Positions 11,610 to 23,059 of a stretch of 64,000 bases of DNA are shown here, one piece after another. The notes beneath the pieces are model-generated. The model saw nothing but the letters and a program-made list of their open reading frames with translations, was not told the origin of the DNA and made no database searches. A program made the translations under genes and the position numbers. Within the stretch, counting starts at the first letter, position 1. The number at the start of each line of letters is the position of its first letter. Source of the stretch: Phorcus lineatus (lineage: Eukaryota > Mollusca > Gastropoda > Trochida > Trochidae); NCBI GenBank assembly GCA_921293015.1, contig OV121081.1, forward strand, positions 55,515,877 through 55,579,876, in the 5' to 3' direction.

Positions 11610-14600
11610 ATTATTCCTTCATTCTATTCCTGTGTCATCAAGTGTCGAATTTTGAATGAAAGAAGGTGGGATTATAAATGAGAGGGATTGTTATTCTTTT
11701 CAAAGGAAGGATATAAAATTTAGATGAATCCTAATAAATGAAGTCCTAGAATGGATGATGGTTTCCAAATGACACACCTGTAATGAGTCAAGACCTAGAT
11801 CTTAAAAGGGTCCTTAGATAGCTGTAAGTACCTTCCATAAAGTTTGGCTTGTAATTAACTGTCTTTACCCAAGAAAACCTTGATCATCAAGGCACAGGAA
11901 TTTTTAGGTTCACATCCTTGATGCCATAAGTTGAAGAGAAACTAATTCTTGCAACATTTGTGGCAGTTGGATGTAGAAAGCAATCCCTCTACTTTTAAGG
12001 TCATAGTTCTTGCCCTTAGTACTTCCTTATACACTGCAATACTCCGTCTACTTCTGTCTGTTGATATGCCTCAATGACTTCACACAAGATTCCTGCTCTC
12101 AGGATACTGAAGAAGAAAAAGATTATGAACAGACCGACACTGGATGTCATGTAATCAAAAGATGCTGGTATAAAGAACTGATTTATTTGACTCCTTTGCT
12201 TATGGAAATTATTAACTAAAGATTCCGTGACAATGTTGCCAATTATAAGGGCCCATGCCCTAATACATATTTCCTTTTTCTGATGTGTTCAAATATTGAG
12301 ATCACTAGAAATAAAAACTTTTGGCTACAGACTCTTTGGCCGAAAACAATTTAGTGACTAGATTGCCTCAAAACGACCACAGAGACCATGCCTTCAAAGC
12401 CCTTTTCTTCTCCTCCATCACTAAAAGCTATAGTAGACCTGGGTACAGGAATCTTTGGTCAATTGTCATTAAAAATGTAGACTCCCTGAACACTGTAATT
12501 GGTAACAGGGTTTAGAGCTTAAAACTTTAAGACACTCCTTGAGTTGTTGGAGTCGAGTATTCCATACTTTTTCAATGGTGTCATTTTATCAAGAAGTATC
12601 CTCAATGAAAAGAATCCTTTTAAAGCAACTTGGTTTAAGAATGTTAAAAAAGGAGCATCATGGATAAATATACACATTATTATTAACTTATCAGGATACT
12701 TTTGTTACACAAATAAACTGCCCTAAGGCCTTGAGTGGACTTTTGTTATGTAACCAATGGGAAGTACCAGCAGGAGATTATGGAAATACTCCTCATTCCA
12801 CCTTTGTGTTTTGGTCATCCTATTCAAAGCAGGCCCGGGAATTTGAATTTTGGAGGTTCACAAACAATTATTATTTGCCACTTGGTTGGCTGAAATATAT
12901 GTATTAGTTAACATCAGGTTTTTCCTCAACTCAAGATCATTAATAATTTGTTGAACGGGCCTTACAATACAATACAAGTTTCAACCAATATTACAGTTTG
13001 ATCGGTTTCCTCAGAGGGCGGGTAGTTTAAGTATATTGAGTTCTTTCCCTCCACTGAAAGGACGCTCAAGGCATAAAATCCAACACTAACCTCTGTTCAA
13101 ATATAAGCTGTTCTTGAGTTAGAAAGAGAGGAGTCTGATCGGATGCGATCAAAGAGTAGTCATTTGCAAAGCCTTGGTCACTTCCATAGTATGCTTCGGG
13201 AAAATTAGAATTCATTCGGCTTTTAAATGCACCTATGAGTTTTCCTGGAAAAACACGGTCGCTTTTTATAAGCTGACGAATAATGGCAATTGTGTCGGTG
13301 ACAGTCGGCAAACCTTCCAATCAAAAGGTGTTTCCGTTGGCTGAAAATTGGCAACTAGTTTGTGTCGCAATGTTTTGCCGCTAAGGGCATCTCACGCAAG
13401 CCTAAAACTGCTGATATAATAACAGGTCAGTGCAGGATTTATTGACTTAAGCTACCCCTGTGGGGAAAGAAGTATCATGTAGAGTGCCAACAGTTAGAAA
13501 GAATGATCAAATCAACAACCCAACCTAGGCCAATTATCAACATCCGAATACACAAGTGAGGCGTACTACCAAGTTTAACAGTCTTGAACTTGTACGTGTC
13601 TACAATCACAAAGAAGATTTTCACACTGACAAACGTACATTGGTTGCTTTCAGCCTAAGGAAATAATTAGTTGATGAAATATCATATATAATTATGAAAT
13701 GGAATCATTCCCAGGAGGACTTTCAATGTAGTAACGGATACACCCGTATTTATTCCAATCTACTTCAGAATATATTCATTCCTCTCAAATACATTGATAA
13801 AATTTCCCTCTTTGACTGATGACTTGACCACTAGTTTATTATCATTGTTATTGTGACAAAAATATCAAAGTCATTACAACCTCTGAAATATGCGATATGT
13901 ACGGTAAGACTTGATCAAATAGCGAATCAGAGTAACACCCAACTCACACCATGTAGGATATAAAAACACCATCTACATCAAGTGCTTCATTATGTTGCTA
14001 AATCATTGGTACATGGTGGACAAGTAAGGCTGGACCAATCACAATTGTGTTCATTTTGATTCATGAACAACTACTAGATAACTTTAAAGAAATTTGAGAA
14101 GTTATTGCTAGAAAGAACGTCAATATGAATTATTTTGAGAGGAAATGGTACACTCTTGATAATGCAATCCAATGAATCTAGAATTTAACTTATGAAATAC
14201 TTACGCTCATCTTTTAATAGTTTTGATTTGTAAATTGCTTGCTATTGCCTCTGTTTATACTGTCATGCCATGATTTTTCGGTACTGTACCAAGAAGTATT
14301 GATTTTATCAAGTTCAAGTGAATAAAGACTTTGTTAAAGAACAGAAAAAGTTCAAATCACGAACATTATTCATTCAAAATGATATGCATAAGTATGGTAA
14401 CAACAGTATAATTTTCTTTTTGTCTATTTGATTAATGAAATGGACCGAACAACTTTTACAATGATTCTGGAATTATATATGTCTTCTGTAGGGTGCCCAA
14501 ATTTTTTAGATCACAAAAGAGTTGAAGTATCATACAATTGAAACTGTGTGTTTTTTCGTAAAGGGGCCACGCGGCCCATTATACAAGTACAAGCGAAAGA

Positions 14601-15855
14601 ATATGAGGACAATTACTGAATCGCCTTAAAATAAAACTAATGGCTAATTACAATTAAGAAAGTTTGAACGTTTTTTGAATGCTAGAAATACATATTTAGC
14701 AAGATTATTGACAAGGGTTGTATTGCATGATAACATCAGTTGTATAAATTTACAAATATGTGGGTACATACATGTACCATACAATGAAAGTGATCGTTAT
14801 GTCATGATACATGTATAATATTCACTAGCACATGCGGGAGTGTGTTCATGACTTCATTAAAAAGTAGATCTGTTTTTTTCAGTTTGAACTACGAACTTAT
14901 AATCCATCATTATGACTGTTCCTGCGATACCCAAAATGTTTGGAAACGTTGTTGCAATTTGTTTCAATCACATCAGACCTTTTTGAAGGATATGCTTAGT
15001 CTTCGTCAGTAAAATGAATAACAATTGTGTATAACCTTTAGAGGGGCACAGGGTATGTTGTTTGGGTCAAATAAGTCAAACTTCATAAATAGTGTTATTT
15101 GATCTAGAAGAACTGGTTGTTACAGAACATTAACATCTCAATGCCTATCAATTTAGTACAGAGACATTTAACAGGTTAATGTTGAGATTTGTGATCGAAA
15201 ACCGGACAGTGGCGCGCGCTAAAGAATCAAACGTAATTTTGGACACGACAAATATAGGTTGGTGATGCTTGACAGGTCATTTAACTAAAATACATGAAAA
15301 TGGGACGCAAAATGTCGAATTCTTAACACTTATAAAACCGTTTTTTTGAAAACAAGGAAATACCATAATGTTGGCATTTAAGGGATAAAGATGCAGATGT
15401 AATAAGTCGATTGGAACTTAACTTAGGTCATAGGGTACTTTGGCTCTTATTTAAGCCACATAAAAATTATGAAACATATTACTCTGGGTAATTTTAACCC
15501 TCAAACGGGATCACGGGGCCTTTGATAGCCAATGGGGCTTGCATTTCATCGCTTAAACGCTTGGTAATATTACTATCACCAAAATTTATTCCTGACGTTA
15601 GGTGTGATCAACACTCACACAAGTTGAACACAAATCTCAGTCGTCATATCAATGAAACTACAGGAAATGGATGTAACGACCACACCACCCCATGCTCAAA
15701 CAAGGTCAGTCCTTTTATATAGTAGTAGGATAGGGTCTAAAGGTATATATGTCTTTCTAAAGCTATTTCTAAGCGATACACGTCTCTGTGAATTAAACAC
15801 AGCCTAACTTATTGTTTTACCCTTTTAATCTCTGGTCAAATTGATTCTTTCATGA
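11610..15855. other. Intergenic DNA, no gene recognised
   Basis: The stretch is AT-rich with only short open frames. The longest is an 84-codon minus-strand frame at 13066-13320 that I do not recognise. No splice-coherent coding chain, RNA gene or clear repeat termini were found. Confidence 0.5.
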
Positions 15856-15860
15856 GAGAT

Positions 15861-16979
15861 TGTCACGCAGTTCGAGCGTGCGACCTTTTTCCCGCCTCTC
15901 CTCTAATGTACTTTCATAAAATATCATCAATTATTGTATATATCGAAAGTACATATTATGTACTTTACATCCATGTATCTATTTTTATCATTCATGTCTT
16001 TATTCGCCGACTAGTTATTTTTATATGTTCAAATGTCATTTTCATGCTCCATTTATCAGCCTTTTTACATGTAGCATTTATATGCCAATACTCATGACAT
16101 ATATATTTATATCTTCTTGTAGAGGAGTTTGCGCCCTTTACAATAAGCCATTGTAGGGCTCCATACCTTTAATATTTATGGAGCTAGGGATAATTTAGTT
16201 TCGCAAAGAAACACAGATTCACGATATCCTTACGATAGGCTAACATTCTCCTGTTGGAGATAGGCCTGGTCTTCATTGCCGTCCGCACGGAGCCAATAAA
16301 TAGCGAGCTAAGCTCCGGTACCATGAGTCTTGACTTGACCCTTGCTGGGAGAGGTCACGGGTGGACCTGGGACGCTGGAGGTGAATTGGTGAGGTTGATA
16401 TTCCTTTATTTTTCTCCGTACCTTTCTGGAGTATGTGATCACTTCCTTTAAGAACTTACAGTTTTAACCTTACCTTCCCTCCCATTATTTGATAAGTTCT
16501 ACTATACCTAAACTAGTGTTCTTATTCTTTTACTCACTCAAGTAGTGATTAGGGGTAATCTAAAGTACTTTGTGCTTGTTGTTTATTCATCCCTATTGTT
16601 AGTCCACCCGTGCCCCGTTCCCTTCTTTTGTACATTCGCCAAAGTGTTGCTTTGTCTTATGTATGCTATCTCGTAAAGACGGCCATTAGCTTATCTTGTT
16701 GTTACAACGTCTGGGGGTATGCTAGAGTGATTCCCTACAGTTTGTCTATTTGTTTATTCATGGGTTGTTGACTTCCTTAATTAGTTGTTAACTCCTGTTG
16801 AGTGGATTACGGGTAGCTTGTTGCTGTACCCGGTTATCGTCTTGTTTAGACTACAAATAAATCTCTTGATTTACGGATTGGCTTCTCTCTAGTTATTTAT
16901 TGGCTTGACTATTTTCTTTTCTTATCTTTCTGTCGGATAACGGGTCTCACCTGAGTTTAGATATCGTTACACCGTGACA
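15861..16979. mobile_element. Solo LTR (1,119 bp) with 5-bp target-site duplication
   Basis: The block begins TGTCACG and ends CGTGACA, giving a TG...CA terminus with a 7-bp inverted repeat. It is flanked on both sides by GAGAT (15856-15860 and 16980-16984), the 5-bp duplication expected of a retroviral-type integrase. A TATA-like gtatatat lies near 15935 and an AATAAA at 16856-16861, consistent with LTR control signals in plus orientation. No internal gag/pol or second LTR is present, so this is a solo LTR left by recombination. The superfamily (Ty3/gypsy or Bel-Pao) cannot be told from the LTR alone. Confidence 0.85.
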
Positions 16980-17254
16980 GAGATAAAAAATACTTAACCG
17001 CATTGACAATGAGTTGCTTTGCGTGGAACAGACGCTTATATATGTCTTTCATAGAAAAAATATTCTTGCAGGGGCGTAACTAGGAAATTTTCATTTCTAA
17101 GCACAACTTAAGGATGTGATAAACCGAACTGACTAAAACATCATACCAATCAAATGTAAATTATATGTGGTAAGAATAACGCAATGAACAACCTGTAACT
17201 ACTTTTAAACATTATTCATTGAAACGTCCAATGATTCGACGAACAATAAACCAG

Positions 17255-17361
17255 GGTTTAGATTTTCGAAGCTCTCTTAGCACTAAGATAGTCGTAAGTA
17301 CCATACATTAACATTGGCTTACGACTATCTTAGCACTAAGAGAGCTTCGAAAATCTAGGCC
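17255..17361. repeat. Long inverted repeat (hairpin)
   Basis: The arms tagattttcgaagctctcttagc...tcgtaag and cttacga...gcttcgaaaatcta are about 40 bp and nearly perfect complements around an 18-base loop. This is a MITE-like foldback just outside the hAT remnant. Confidence 0.8.
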
Positions 17362-17404
17362 CAGACCTCTAAGGAACAAGAACAAGACAATTAAACTGTG
17401 AACT

Positions 17405-17669
17405 TCTTTGAAACATCAGCTTCACTTGAAGAGAAGTGCCATTTTGCGTGTTTGTTCCTCTGCGACATCATCCACTGCCTTACCAAAATATATGTGGATA
17501 TAAAGAAGTGCGAGCGCATTTAGTCGTTCCGTTATAATTGTCGATCTGAGATTTAATGCGTCTCATTGCGCTAAAGGAGCGCTCGACATTATCAGAAGAC
17601 ACTGGCATTGACACTACTGCTTTGACAGAAACATTTATATCAGGATAGAGATCCCCTTTGCGAAGTCCA
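17405..17669 (-). pseudogene. hAT transposase C-terminal remnant, left part
   Basis: The minus strand encodes the hAT C-terminal dimerisation block: LYPDINVSVKAVVSMPVSS followed by NVERSFSAMRRIKSQ. A +1 frameshift near 17530 leads to ERLNALALLYIHIYFG and DDVAEEQTRKMALLFK. The order matches hAT family ends (ERSFS, then ERLN-LALL-IH). It is decayed and non-functional. The rest of the same transposase lies beyond the inserted element, from 22605. Confidence 0.85.
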
Positions 17670-17672
17670 CAC

Positions 17673-18692
17673 TGTAAAATTGCTGAACACCAGACGTGTT
17701 CAATATTAACACATGTAGTGTTTAATTTAGTAACACTAGTGTTCTTCTTGTACATACACATATTTTGTGGTGTTTAAGATATAAACATGCATGTTCAAAT
17801 TATGAATACGTGTGATTATCATACAGACAATAGGTGTTCTCCTTTTGAACACTATGGCATAAATGCCTTATTACTTTCGCACCTGAAATACTTTTTCACA
17901 AAAGTTTGTTTGTTCATTAACCTGTGCAAGTTTTCAAAAGTTTAATTTTAAAATTTTTACATGTACCTAATCACAATTTTAGAGTATGTTAACTTTTATT
18001 TCAAGGGGCTAATAAATCAAAATGTGTTCATTCTTTTTTAACAACTTTATCGGAGCACAATTACTTAAATTAAGACCGCTGTTCATGGATTATTGCATAT
18101 TTTCAATTTAAAAAACGTGGTAATTAGTTTGCCCCTTGCAGGCTTGAACACCGCTGTTCTGCTTTTGAACACCAGTGTAAAATTGCTGAACACCAGACGT
18201 GTTCAATATCAACACATGTAGTGTTTAATTTAGTAACACTAGTGTTCTTCTTGTACATACACATATTTTGTGGTGTTAAGATATAAACATGCATGTTCAA
18301 ATTATGAACACGTGTGTTTATCATAAAGACAATAGGTGTTCTCCTTTTGAACACTATGGCATAAATTTTCAAATATGTCTTATTACTTTCGCATCTGAAA
18401 TAATTTGTCACAAAAGTTTGTTTGTTCATCAATCTGTGGTAAGTTTTCAAAAGTTTAACTTTAAAATTTTTACCTAAACACAATTTTAGAGTAGGCCTAT
18501 GTTACCTTTTATTTCAAGGGGCTAATAAATCAAAATGTGTTCATTCTTTTTTAACAACTTTATCTGAGCACATTATTACTTAAATTAAGACCTCTGTTCA
18601 TGGATTATTGCATATTTTCAATTTAAAAAACGTGGTAATTAGTTTGCCCCTTGCAGGCTTGAACACCGCTGTTCTGCTTTTGAACACCAGTG
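17673..18692. repeat. Duplicated left subterminal region, about 505-bp units
   Basis: Two tandem copies run about 17673-18177 and 18176-18692. Both begin tgtaaaattgctgaacacc and end ttttgaacaccagtg. Each holds many GTGTTC/GAACAC words. They differ by scattered substitutions and a few indels. Confidence 0.85.
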
Positions 18693-18794
18693 TTCAAATT
18701 TCCCGCTCTTTCGAAAGTTCTTGACCCAAGATGCAACGCGAACAGGACGGAAGTTGACTTGGCGAAGCAATTCGAACACGGTGGAGTGCTGAAA

Positions 18795-20342
18795 AAGTTT
18801 CAAAGAACGTCTGGTCTCTTCTTTAGATTCCTTAGCTACAACGAGGTATTTTACTTTTGGGGCCGAAAAGTTAGTTGCTCTTTCGGAGAACATGAAGAAG
18901 GTTGTTGTAGCGTGCCACAAGTTGATGAAGAAGGAGACGTCTGATGAGCCCAAAGAGGAGGTATAAATATCAGTCAAAATCTTCATTCATCATAACCATA
19001 AGGTCCATAAACATGTTTTATTTTGACGTATGTTGAACCTTGTTATTATTTTGAAGCATACCTCCCTTAATGTAGATCATAGTTCATCATACCTCTATAT
19101 ATATCTGTGCATTTTGTGGGTTAGGCCTGATTTTTTGTATCACCAGTGTCATGGAATTTACGATCTGAAGCTTCTTCGACAAATATGTGTTCACTTATCT
19201 CTTGTTCGATACTGATCTTGTTTGTTGGGCACTTAAATTGAAGACCTTTCCTTTTGAAAATAATGCCCTGAAAAACAGTTCTTCTCCCTCATATGTACAC
19301 TCATTGTTGACCAAAACAACCCCTCATTATCTATATGCCTTATATCGAGGGAAGGATGTGACTATTTAAAAGTTAACGAATATTGCCAAAATAGACACTT
19401 GCTTACACTGACATTTTATTTGAAACAGGACTCAAGAGCAATGGTTGATGTCATCCGCTTTATCGAGCAAGAAACCAAATTTGACAGAAGTGGGACAGGG
19501 AACACTCCAAACACTCATTTCAAGACACTTGTTCAAGTACATGATGTAAGTAATAGTGAATAAAACAATCTGTTTTACCATAACGGAAATGAACGTTTGG
19601 CTAAGTTATCAATCATCAAAAAAAACTTTAATGAAATCCTGTAAATACATTAAGATAATATTGTTATTAAATTCATCTGAGCTATGTTTACCTGTATATG
19701 TCTTCAAATGATTATCTGCCGGTAACAGTTTCGACTTTCAATTTTACCTTGTGAATGATTGCCTCCAGAGACCTTAAATCTTGTTTACATTTATCTTGGC
19801 CCAAGGGAACTGTACAATTGTAGACTTCATGACAATTGCCCCTACTATAAAAAGGTCACGCAAAAAAATCTTCTAAAAAAACAATGCGAGTCCTAAAATG
19901 TTGAAATGTCATTTCAGGATCCTTAGCTATTGGGATTTTTTTATGTATTATATAAAGCCTTATGAGATCCAAATGGTCTATTTATTATATGTTTTTCTTT
20001 TTACAGGATGTTGCAGATTCTGACATTGGAAAAATGTTGATGACCAAGCTAATGGAAGCTCCTCATGTCATCGTTTTCACCAAAGATCAAGCTGTGAAAG
20101 GAATGTTCATCGTTGGAGATGGCTGTTCTATTCGCTGTCAAGGCAGTAGTGTCACTTCCTCAGTCTTGCAACTCATTAGCTTGTACTACAACTTTGATAT
20201 TGAATATCCCAAGTGTCATGCAATGGTTCTTGGTCTCTTCCAACAATTTGCCATTGGAGAGCCATATTCGATGCAAACATCCAAAAAATTCAAGTTCTTT
20301 GTCCATAGATTCAGACCAGTGTTTGAATCTACCAAACTGTAA
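18795..20342 (+). CDS. Uncharacterised spliced gene inside the CACTG element (at least 3 exons)
   Basis: Three consecutive exons share phase 0: about 18795-18960 (ends KKETSDEPKEE, donor gtataa), 19429-19545 (DSRAMVDVIRFIEQE... to VQVHD, donor gtaagt) and 20007-20342 (starts DVADSDIGK, stop TAA). The last exon contains HVIVFTKDQAVKGMFIVGDG, then SLYYNFDIEYPKCHAMVLGL. That arrangement reminds me of a family of uncharacterised animal proteins, but I cannot name a domain or function. No transposase catalytic motif is visible. The 5' end is unclear: a coding-like stretch just upstream (TEVDLAKQFEHGGVLKKF, about 18750-18805) is in another frame. Either a single-base frameshift has occurred or a 5' exon was missed. 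The introns are retained, so it is not a retrocopy. Confidence 0.5.
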
Positions 20343-20376
20343 GAATCAGCCATCAACATTGTTGATCTTTGACTTG

Positions 20377-20525
20377 CCTGCCTTGTACAAATTTGTATTT
20401 GATTCAATTGTCGTTCAAATGTTATTAAGTACACCTGTGTATTGTAGGCTACCTGCCTTGTACAAATTTGTATTTGATTCAATTGCCATTCATATGTTAT
20501 TAAGTACACCTGTGTATTGTAGGCT
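20377..20525. repeat. 75-bp tandem duplication
   Basis: Two copies (20377-20451, 20452-20525) of ctgccttgtacaaatttgtatttgattc...tgtattgtaggcta lie just after the stop codon of the element-borne gene. They differ at a few positions. Confidence 0.85.
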
Positions 20526-21181
20526 AAGTGGTGAGATGATATATCCCGATACCAGTTAATGAGGCACCCAGGGACCTGTAATCTGATTGTAATTACAACT
20601 TCACAAATTGTGAGGCAATACATGTCCCGATACTCTACACATAAAGATTTTAAAGACAGTAGAATAGATTAGAATAGATGAATGGATATAATAAAATCAG
20701 TGAATCTAATTGCAGACATAAATCTGAAATATTGTTTCTTCATTTTGTCTAATCACCTCCAGTCTTAACTTTAGTGAAAGAAATACTTCAAAAGCTTTTC
20801 AAACTATAAATTTTTTTGTTAAATATGGAATAATATCGAGATATATCTCTTCTCGTGGCTGTATATTGATGTATCAAGGACTCTCTTGTAAGTCTTGTGA
20901 AATTATTTCCTGTTTTGGATAGATTTTCTGATACTTGGTACATCCTCGACTACCTTGGGTATACACCAGTTACTGTATATTACCGCGTTTAAGTCGACCC
21001 CCAAATATAAGTCGAAGGCCTTTATCAACCCTTCAAATCCCTGTCAAAAGTCAATAACTCATTTATTAGTCTACCCTGTTTTCTACACATCGCCGAGTGA
21101 CTGACAAATCGACTTGGAGATTGCTTGGAAGTTTTGATATCGAAGCACATGTTTGAGTGCCATTCTTGAATTTGAGAGTTA

Positions 21182-21304
21182 TAAGAAAGACAAGTAGTTT
21201 TATGGATGAACTACTTCTTTATTTCCACAATAGCGACGTTTTGGTGTAGGTTCTTACACCGTTTTCAAGCACATGCTTCATCCATAAAACTACTGGTCTT
21301 CCTA
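21182..21304. mobile_element. Foldback MITE nested in the CACTG element
   Basis: The arms aagacaagtagttttatggatgaa and ttcatccataaaactactggtctt are reverse complements with one mismatch. The interior contains gacgttttggtgtaggttcttacaccgtt, itself a small hairpin (ggtgtaag/cttacacc). It is a young-looking miniature element. Confidence 0.7.
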
Positions 21305-22184
21305 AGATATGCACATGTTAAGATTAAGGGTGGTTGCAATGATGCTTGTTGTGCTCTCAGAGTACTCTTACTGCAGTTTGTATCTTTGATATATTTGAAC
21401 AAGAGTATGTTATTTGATTTCCCTATCAAATATAAAATAATTGAATTGACTCGTTAGAGTCAAATATCCAACCGTATCAGAATCAAATATCCAACCGTAT
21501 CAAGGTAGCCTTTCTTCTCAGTCAAACTGACTGGCAGTGACTCAAGCTGTTTATATTTTTGGATTTCAATAGCATTTAGTTTCTGCATTTTTCTGACTAC
21601 AGTAATTTCCCATGTTTTCAATGCATTCTGTTTTAAATTGCATTTATCACATCAATTTTTAAATATATCATATTCGTTTCATTATGTTGTCACCGCTAAT
21701 GTTTGAAATATTACCCAACCCAATTCACATGCTCAACTTGTTTCATTAGTGTTGGGGTATAATGCCATGATAGTGACAACACTTTTTGGTTGGATTGTTG
21801 TTATAATGCAGATTTTATTGTCATTTAATTCTTGTTATATCTATTTATCTTATATGGCATAGTAAAGTGCTATACTGCTGCATGTTTTTTAAGGACATAA
21901 TTGAGGTTTTCATATTGATGCACGATGCCAAAGAAAAATAGTACTGGTGATTCCACTTGCTTCTTTGAATGTTTTGACAGTAAAAGACAAATTATTAAGT
22001 TCAGTAGATACTGTTTATATTTCTGTCAACTGCACAGTACCGGTATATACTCATATATTCATGTATTAATGATTTGAAACAGTGTTATTGTCTTGTTCTT
22101 GGTTTAAATTAAATAAATAATTGACCACATGTTTATTGTTTTTCAGTTTTCTTAAGTTTCATACACTGGGCATGCTTTCTGCTA

Positions 22185-22604
22185 TGGTGTTCAAGATGTA
22201 GAACATAAAATGTTCTAAGTAATAAACATAAGGTGTTCAAGATGATAAACATTAGTGTTCAAGATGATAAACATCAAGTGTTCAAGATGATAGCATTATG
22301 TGTTTATGAAGTGTTCACTTTTGGAACACCCAGGTTTTTAAACATGTAAAAATGTTCAAGAAGTGTTACATGGCTTTGAACATGTAAATGTGTTAACATT
22401 TTGAACGTTTGGACGTGTTCAAATGGCGTTCATCTATGTAACGCTTGGTGTTTAAAAATTGAACACCTGGTGTTTAAAATTGAACACCTTATGTTTAAAA
22501 TCGAACGTCTAGTGTTCAACTTTGGAACATGTAAAAGTGTTCAAGAAGTGTTACAATTTAGTGTTCAAATAGTGTTCAATTCCTGAACACTTGATTTTAC
22601 AGTG
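22185..22604. repeat. Right subterminal array of GTGTTCAA/TTGAACAC motifs
   Basis: More than twenty occurrences of gtgttcaa, ttgaacac or one-mismatch versions fall in about 420 bp, in both orientations. Examples are ggtgttcaagatgataaac, three times with 26-29-bp spacing, and ctggtgtttaaaattgaacacc. This mirrors the left end of the same element. Confidence 0.85.
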
Positions 22605-23050
22605 CAGTGTTGCCAGCAGACACGATGGTTTCTTCTCTTCAGGAACATCCTGCCAACGTGAACGTCATCGTCTGAGCTCAACTGCTTAATTGTTGCTCGT
22701 GTGAGTTCTCGTTAGGCTCACCGAATTGGCTTAATAGTCTGGTATCCATCTCATTTGTCATGTTATGGATCAGAGTAGGAACAACAAAATTGGCTTCGAA
22801 TCGGCCATTGAGACAGACAAGTCTTATCTTCTAATTGTTCAACCATGTGATCAAGCAAAGGGTAGAACAGATTCCTCTTTCAGTATGTCCAGGTGTGGAT
22901 GCAGGAGCATTGTCGCGCATTGTTTGACGGCTCACACATCTGTGCTTGGAAGGAATAATGTAATATTTGTTTGACATACGAGCTGCCTCACTGAACAGCT
23001 CCTCCCGTACTGTGCGTTTTGACGACTGTCACCCGCAGTATCTTAGAGAA
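22605..23050 (-). pseudogene. hAT transposase remnant, right part
   Basis: The minus strand reads, in several frames, hAT-like blocks in correct order: EELFSEAARM, CVSRQTMRDNAPASTP, VLPFADHMVEQLED, FEANFVVPTLIHN, RWQDVPEEKKPSCLLATL. Frameshifts separate them. The last block abuts the end of the CACTG element at 22605 and is continued by LYPDINVSV... at the other end (left part). Together they are one dead hAT copy split by the insertion. Confidence 0.75.
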
Positions 23051-23059
23051 ACATTTATA

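Larger units (their letters stand above)
17670..22604 (+). mobile_element. 4.9-kb CACTG...CAGTG terminal-inverted-repeat element carrying a spliced gene (CMC/EnSpm-like)
   Basis: The element opens CACTGTAAAAT (17670-17680) and closes ATTTTACAGTG (22594-22604). Both ends are packed with direct and inverted GTGTTCAA/TTGAACAC motifs. CACTA/EnSpm elements have CACTA/CACTG tips and such subterminal binding repeats; assignment to that group is inference. The boundaries have independent support: the same hAT coding sequence resumes on either side. A dinucleotide CA abuts both ends (17668-17669, 22605-22606), which may be a target duplication. No transposase was found inside. The interior carries a three-exon gene on the plus strand and smaller nested repeats. 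Confidence 0.75.

Noticed and set aside
13066..13320. 84-codon minus-strand ORF
   Set aside because: No recognisable family, no splice partners found, and its length is within chance for this window.
18639..18986. 115-codon minus-strand ORF in the CACTG element
   Set aside because: It overlaps the plus-strand exon and runs into the GTGTTC repeats; the plus-strand chain with splice sites explains the region better.
20970..21060. accgcgtttaagtcgaccccc, resembling a transposon terminus
   Set aside because: No opposite end found within a reasonable distance.
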